Part shown: positions 5,484 to 9,222 of the stretch, piece after piece
Numbering within the stretch: the first letter of the stretch is position 1
Layout: each line of letters opens with the position of its first letter
Assembly: GCA_007133715.1 (NCBI GenBank)
Contig: SLMF01000430.1
Location: 1 to 9,222, forward strand
From: Planctomycetaceae bacterium
GTDB lineage: Bacteria > Planctomycetota > Planctomycetia > Pirellulales > Pirellulaceae
Length of the DNA: 9,222 bases
Direction: 5' to 3'
Position numbers and translations under genes: made by a program
The notes under the pieces: generated by a model
Databases searched by the model: none
What the model was told of the DNA's origin: nothing
What the model saw: the letters and a program-made list of their open reading frames with translations, nothing else

Positions 5484-6827
5484 ATGAACGCTGACAACAA
5501 GTCTCGACCCGCCTCGTCCCGCCGCGATTTTCTCAAACACTCGGGGATGGCACTGGGCGGTGCGGCCCTCGCCAGCGGGCTGGGAACTCGAGTTCACGCG
5601 GCCGAGAACAACACGATCAAGGTGGTCCTGATCGGCTGTGGCGGGCGTGGCACGGGCGCGGCCGCGAACGCGTTGTCCACGCCGGGCCCCAAGAAGTTGT
5701 GGGCTCTGTGTGATTTCTTCGAAGGCCGGGTGCAGACCAGTTACAACGGTTTGAGCGAGCGATTCAAGGACGCGGTCGACGTGCCGCCCGAGCGGCGTTT
5801 TGTGGGTCTGGACGGATACCGCCAAGCGATTGACACGCTGGAGCCGGGCGATGTGGTGCTGCTGGCCACGGCCCCCGCCTTCCGCCCGATCCATCTGGAA
5901 TATGCCGTGCAAAAGGGCTGTCACGTGTTCATGGAGAAGTCGTTCGCCGTCGACGCGCCGGGTGTCCGTCGCGTCCTGCGGGCGGGAGAACAGGCCCAGG
6001 AAAAGAACTTGAAAATTGTGGGCGGATTGAACCAGCGTTATCGGCCCGAGGTCCAGGAGGTGGTGCAGCGGATCCACGACGGGGCGATCGGCGACGTCGT
6101 TACCTGCTGGGCTTACCGCCAACACGGACCGCTGGGTCTGCGTCCCCGAGCCGAGGGGATGAGCGAACTGGCTCACCAGATCCAGAATTACAGCAATTTC
6201 ACCTGGGTCAACGGCAGCTTCCTGCTGGATTGGCTGATCCACAACCTGGACGTCGGCTGCTGGATCAAGAACGCCTGGCCCGTCTCCGCCCAGGGCCAGG
6301 GCGGGCGTCAAGTGCGGACGCAACCGGATCAGTTGTTCGACCATTACGCGGTCGAGTATCGTTTTGCCGACGGGACGCGGATGTTCGCTCAGGGCCGCCA
6401 CATGGCCAACTGCTGGGGCTTTTTCGGCAATATCGCCCACGGCTCCCAAGGCTCCGCGGTGCTGGGCGAGGGCATCGGCAACCAGCAGTTGTACAACAGC
6501 TACGACCAGACCGCGGAAAACCGGGTTTGGCAGCAAGGTCCCAGCGGGGATTCGTACCAGCTGGAATTGAACGCCCTGTTCGCCGCGATTCGCAACGACG
6601 ATCCGGTGAACGAGACCGAACGGTGTGCCAAGACCTGCATGACGGGGATCCTGGGTCGCATGGCCGCGGAATCCGGCCAGATGATCACCTGGGAGCAGGC
6701 GCTCGGGTCGGAGTTGGAACTGGCACCCGGCTTGGACGATTTTACCATGGACTCGGAAGCCCCGGTCCAGGCGGATGAGGAAGGCCGGTACCCGGTTGCC
6801 ATGCCCGGCTTCACCACCGTACTCTAA
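5484..6827 (+). CDS. Tat-exported Gfo/Idh/MocA family oxidoreductase (447 aa)
   Basis: NAD(P)-dependent oxidoreductase-type enzyme, probably exported folded with its cofactor to the periplasm. The N-terminus carries a twin-arginine signal SRRDFLK (12-18), a hydrophobic stretch GMALGGAALASGLG, and a likely cut after VHA (39). The Rossmann domain starts with IKVVLIGCGGRGTG (45-58), then LWALCDFF (72-79). The catalytic Lys lies in MEKSFAVD (150-157), which has EKS in place of the usual EKP. The C-terminal domain includes GLNQRYRPEV (181-190) and DWLIHNLD (249-256), supplying the Asp249/His253 pair. The K/D/H set is therefore intact, unlike the other family member in this window. The start ATG at 5484 is preferred over an in-frame ATG at 5409 because AAAGG (5473-5477) precedes it and the Tat signal is then correctly near the N-terminus. 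The substrate is unknown; sugars or sugar derivatives are usual in this family. It is transcribed alone. Confidence 0.93.
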   Translation: MNADNKSRPASSRRDFLKHSGMALGGAALASGLGTRVHAAENNTIKVVLIGCGGRGTGAAANALSTPGPKKLWALCDFFEGRVQTSYNGLSERFKDAVDVPPERRFVGLDGYRQAIDTLEPGDVVLLATAPAFRPIHLEYAVQKGCHVFMEKSFAVDAPGVRRVLRAGEQAQEKNLKIVGGLNQRYRPEVQEVVQRIHDGAIGDVVTCWAYRQHGPLGLRPRAEGMSELAHQIQNYSNFTWVNGSFLLDWLIHNLDVGCWIKNAWPVSAQGQGGRQVRTQPDQLFDHYAVEYRFADGTRMFAQGRHMANCWGFFGNIAHGSQGSAVLGEGIGNQQLYNSYDQTAENRVWQQGPSGDSYQLELNALFAAIRNDDPVNETERCAKTCMTGILGRMAAESGQMITWEQALGSELELAPGLDDFTMDSEAPVQADEEGRYPVAMPGFTTVL

Positions 6828-7207
6828 AAGCTTGCACAAACCCGCGTCGCCCTCGGAGAACCCAAGCCACGTATACGAAGAAACGCTCCCACGTAACCCG
6901 CACCCCCACGTGGCCCGACATCTCCGAGGCCGGTTGGGGCCTGTACAGATGGGTGAAGCCCGGATTGGTTTATCGTCGGCAGGGCATATCCAAGATTTTT
7001 CAAGGCCCGCAGTCCGTCTCGGAGAGACAAAACACGTGAGTGGCGATCCGGCACGGCGTGGCAGAGACATGGGCACACTTGGTGGGGGGGGAGCGGGCTC
7101 ACGTCGCCCGCCGTTCGGACGATATGGAAACCCGGTGTGATTTGGGGTTAGACTGGGAATTGGGGTACTGGCAACACGATTCTGGCGAGGCGGGGAAGGA
7201 GTGAACT
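6828..7207. other. 380-bp non-coding stretch with competing inverted repeats
   Basis: No supported gene. CTCGGAGA occurs at 6852-6859 and 7018-7025, while its complement TCTCCGAG occurs once between them (6921-6928). The middle element can therefore pair with either flank, and the last copy also forms its own small hairpin GTCTC-GGA-GAGAC (7016-7028). CCACGT is repeated at 6867, 6889 and 6906, the last within the 8-bp palindrome CCACGTGG (6906-6913). ACGTGAG/CTCACGT pair at 7034-7040/7098-7104. No T-tract terminator for the oxidoreductase gene and no clear promoter were found. Eight G in a row occur at 7084-7091. Confidence 0.5.
7196..7201 (+). promoter_or_regulatory. Strong Shine-Dalgarno deciding a GTG start
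   Basis: AAGGAG lies six bases before the GTG at 7208. This near-perfect site fixes the start of the 654-residue protein at a GTG, although the next in-frame ATG is more than 100 bases further in. The site itself ends in another GTG (7201), which would overlap its own ribosome site and is unlikely. Confidence 0.8.
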
Positions 7208-9172
7208 GTGGCACTGCGATTGATTGGCGATCATCCGCTGGCCAAGGATGCCCGGGGGAAACTGTATTCACACATTGGTACCGTCTTTCCGGGCGATCAC
7301 GTCGTGGTCACGCTGCCCGGGATGAGTCACATGATGCAGCGGAGAGCTTATCTGGACCTGTTGAACCAGGAGCGGGTGGCGCGGGGCGCGCCGGAGTTGG
7401 ACGAGGCGCAGCGGACCCAGAAATGGTCTCAGGCCGTCGATCTGATCATGGAGCAGCAGACTCCGCTTGTGGAGGGGGACGAGCTCGAGGAAGAGGAGCC
7501 CGGGCGGGGCGAGTCGCAGGCTGCCGGGGGATGCCCGGAGGTGAAGGCTCCGGCGAGCACGGAGGCGGCGACCGGTTGTACTCGGGATCCTCAGGTGGCC
7601 GAATATGTCTTCATTCGGCCGGATCCGGATGCGATGGATTTGGCGTTTCAGGGCGACGAGTTGTTGCGCCAGTTGACGCCGCCCGTGCCCGCTTGGCAGA
7701 CCCGCTTCCAGGCAGTGCGGAACCCCGAGGTGCATCAGGCGATCAAAGCTCGCGGCCAATGCTGGCGGATCACGCCGCTGCCTCGCTCGCTCGGCGGCAT
7801 GCGTCAGATGATCCGTGCCGCGAAGACGAAATTGGGCGGCAGGGAGCTGTACTATTACAACAAGTCGCGGGGCACACGGTTCTTGACCTGTGCCGAGTTC
7901 GAGGACTTGAAGTCGCTGTCGTTCGAGGAACTGCGGCAGCATCTGCAGGAGATCCAGAAGTTTTCGGGCGAGTACAATCGTCAGGGGAACCCGGAAATCG
8001 GGTTCTTTTTGGCTGGTGAGCAGTTCACCACGGAGGATTTGGCTCCGTTGAATTTTTCGGGGATGAGCGAGTCGCAGCTGCGAGCTGCTCACGAGACGTT
8101 GGCGACCGCATTCACCGCAGCCGTTCCCCCCGAACTCCGCAAAGATGACTCGAAGGATCCCAACTGGCGAGGCCAGATGTTCAGCAGCCTGATCGGCGAA
8201 TCGGACGAAGTGGTCCCGGAAGAGACGCTGTTGGGGCTGAGTTCCGAGTTCTTCATGCAGATCAGGTGGCTTCCCGGCGCCCGTTTCGACGCCGGCGAAC
8301 TGCTGTTGGACTCCTGTTTTCTCGAATCCGACTCGATCCCCCGGTACCTGGGGCCCTGCCACGAGAACACCCTGGGCTTCATCTTCAACTTTGTCCGCGA
8401 ATTCGGCCAGCTGGAATATGTCAATATCGGCCAGGTCGTGGACACGTTATCCCGGGGCCGCGCGCCGGACGGTCGGCGCGAAGTGTACCTTGCGGTGTTG
8501 AAGACTCCGGACAGCGACCAGGAAGTGGTCAAGATCATTCGGATGCAGAAGCGGGGAGTGCGTGAGCACTTGGATCAGGGCGAGGATCTGTTGCAAGCGG
8601 TGTTGAAATCGGAGAGCTATACCGAATATGTTTTGGATCGGCGCCTGGCCTGTCGCCAATTGGGGATGAATTTGACCCAGCGGATTTCGGCCCGCAAATT
8701 GACCGAACGCTATCAAGGCGATCAGGCCCGGTATCACGGGATCGAGATCTTGACACCGTATTTCGAGCGGGACTACATCCCGGCGATCGCTTCGGACAAG
8801 TTGCCGGAGAGTCGCTTTCAGTTGCCGGCTTACGCCATTTCCTTCGCCCGGCTCTTGGGTCGCGCCGCGGCTCCGAATCTGATCGTCGGACGTTGCGGTC
8901 GCGAGAAAGCGACACCGGACGGGGTGGCGGGCCGGGTGGTATTCGATGATGGTGACGAACTGGTGGTCGAGACGGCGAACGGGCTTCCCGCCGAGATCGT
9001 CTTGGCCGACCAGATGGGCACCTTCAACAACTGCACCACGCCACTGGCCGAATTCGGCTTGGCGTATGCCCAGCCGGTGAACCGGCGGCGAACGGCAGGT
9101 CTGGCGAAGGTTTTATCGCTAGCAGAAATAAGACCAATCTTCGTATTCTCGTTGCTGAGGACGACCGAATAA
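7208..9172 (+). CDS. Unrecognised 654-aa protein, possible degenerate kinase-like C-terminal half
   Basis: No family recognised with confidence. There is no signal peptide or membrane span, so it is probably cytoplasmic. Residues 1-80 are a charged, compact N-terminal region. Residues about 88-125 are an acidic, low-complexity linker (ELEEEEPGRGE). Residues about 130-415 are mixed helical/strand sequence. Residues about 424-625 resemble a protein-kinase-like fold: strands EVYLAVLK and VVKIIRMQK with Lys442 where the ATP lysine would be, a long helix, a hinge-like ILTPYFERDYI (514-524), then FARLLGRAAAPNLIVGR (546-562) in the place of a catalytic loop (Asn557), and VVFDDGDEL (577-585) in the place of a metal-binding DFG. 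No HRD-type Asp is seen, so it could be a pseudokinase or an atypical kinase of a HipA/lipid-kinase-like type. This is a weak inference. The last about 30 residues look uninformative and coincide with a drop in GC, so the natural C-terminus may be missing. Confidence 0.8.
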   Translation: MALRLIGDHPLAKDARGKLYSHIGTVFPGDHVVVTLPGMSHMMQRRAYLDLLNQERVARGAPELDEAQRTQKWSQAVDLIMEQQTPLVEGDELEEEEPGRGESQAAGGCPEVKAPASTEAATGCTRDPQVAEYVFIRPDPDAMDLAFQGDELLRQLTPPVPAWQTRFQAVRNPEVHQAIKARGQCWRITPLPRSLGGMRQMIRAAKTKLGGRELYYYNKSRGTRFLTCAEFEDLKSLSFEELRQHLQEIQKFSGEYNRQGNPEIGFFLAGEQFTTEDLAPLNFSGMSESQLRAAHETLATAFTAAVPPELRKDDSKDPNWRGQMFSSLIGESDEVVPEETLLGLSSEFFMQIRWLPGARFDAGELLLDSCFLESDSIPRYLGPCHENTLGFIFNFVREFGQLEYVNIGQVVDTLSRGRAPDGRREVYLAVLKTPDSDQEVVKIIRMQKRGVREHLDQGEDLLQAVLKSESYTEYVLDRRLACRQLGMNLTQRISARKLTERYQGDQARYHGIEILTPYFERDYIPAIASDKLPESRFQLPAYAISFARLLGRAAAPNLIVGRCGREKATPDGVAGRVVFDDGDELVVETANGLPAEIVLADQMGTFNNCTTPLAEFGLAYAQPVNRRRTAGLAKVLSLAEIRPIFVFSLLRTTE

Positions 9173-9222
9173 ATCAGCGGGTGATGACTGCTATTTTGAG
9201 GGCTCAGGGGCATGTTGTGGAA
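9115..9222 (+). CDS. Response-regulator receiver domain, N-terminal part, cut by the window edge
   Basis: In the frame ending exactly at 9222 the translation contains NLRILVAEDDRINQRVMTAI followed by LRAQGHVVE. This is the first strand, the acidic Asp-Asp pair and first helix of a CheY-like receiver domain, in the style (AEDD/N..NQRV) of those attached to hybrid histidine kinases. The phospho-acceptor Asp lies beyond the window. No ATG, GTG or TTG exists in this frame over at least the preceding 200 bases. The best candidate start is ATC at 9115, four bases after GAAGG, giving an ordinary-looking (M)ASRNKTNLRILVAEDD. Otherwise the domain is a fusion to an upstream protein read through a frameshift. 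It overlaps the end of the 654-aa frame by up to 58 bp and is clearly less GC-rich than everything to its left. Confidence 0.75.
   Translation, partial: MASRNKTNLRILVAEDDRINQRVMTAILRAQGHVVE

Noticed and set aside
6775..7140. 121-aa plus-strand frame in the gap after the Tat oxidoreductase
   Set aside because: It starts inside the preceding gene, has no Shine-Dalgarno, and its translation is Pro/Arg/Gly-rich without a recognisable pattern.
5391..7271. 626-aa minus-strand frame opposite the Tat oxidoreductase
   Set aside because: Antisense shadow of a conserved gene that also spans non-coding gaps on both sides; no domain seen.

Overview
The window looks like a chromosomal piece of a GC-rich planctomycete (Planctomycetota, possibly a Pirellula relative). 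This rests on a Tat-exported Gfo/Idh/MocA oxidoreductase, a family greatly expanded in that phylum, together with a secreted low-complexity repeat protein, short GC-rich intergenic tandem repeats and long untranslated gaps. No rRNA, tRNA, CRISPR array or insertion sequence was seen. The phylum assignment is an inference from gene style, not a proof.

Layout, left to right. Positions 1-108 hold a perfect hairpin and three 15-bp tandem repeats downstream of the first gene. A minus-strand Gfo/Idh/MocA-like protein (109-1113) appears to lack the family's usual catalytic Lys/Asp/His. Next, also on the minus strand, is a cobalamin-binding corrinoid protein (1303-1938). Divergent from it is a [2Fe-2S]/ASKHA-ATPase of the RACo type (2136-4073), the enzyme class that re-reduces inactivated corrinoid proteins. 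Their shared 197-bp promoter region carries a 48-bp imperfect inverted repeat and a good -10 box. A secreted protein built of about 20 six-residue [V/I]TTSAP repeats (4443-5147) follows; it has a near-consensus promoter far upstream and a strong intrinsic terminator. Then come a Tat-signal Gfo/Idh/MocA oxidoreductase with its catalytic residues intact (5484-6827), a 380-bp non-coding stretch, and a 654-residue unrecognised protein with a possible degenerate kinase-like C-terminal half (7208-9172). The right edge cuts into a response-regulator receiver domain in a different frame.

How the genes fit together: the corrinoid protein and RACo form a coherent functional pair, the carrier and repair half of a cobalamin-dependent methyl-transfer system. 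No substrate methyltransferase or methyl-acceptor methyltransferase is present in the window, so the substrate is unknown. The Gfo/Idh-like gene downstream of the corrinoid gene could belong to the same pathway but may have its own promoter. The repeat protein and the second oxidoreductase look like separate transcription units.

The right edge is the oddest place. At about position 9110 GC content falls from about 66% to about 46%, the 654-residue frame runs into uninformative sequence, and a receiver domain starts in another frame without a standard start codon. This looks like a junction (rearrangement, acquired DNA, frameshift or assembly join).
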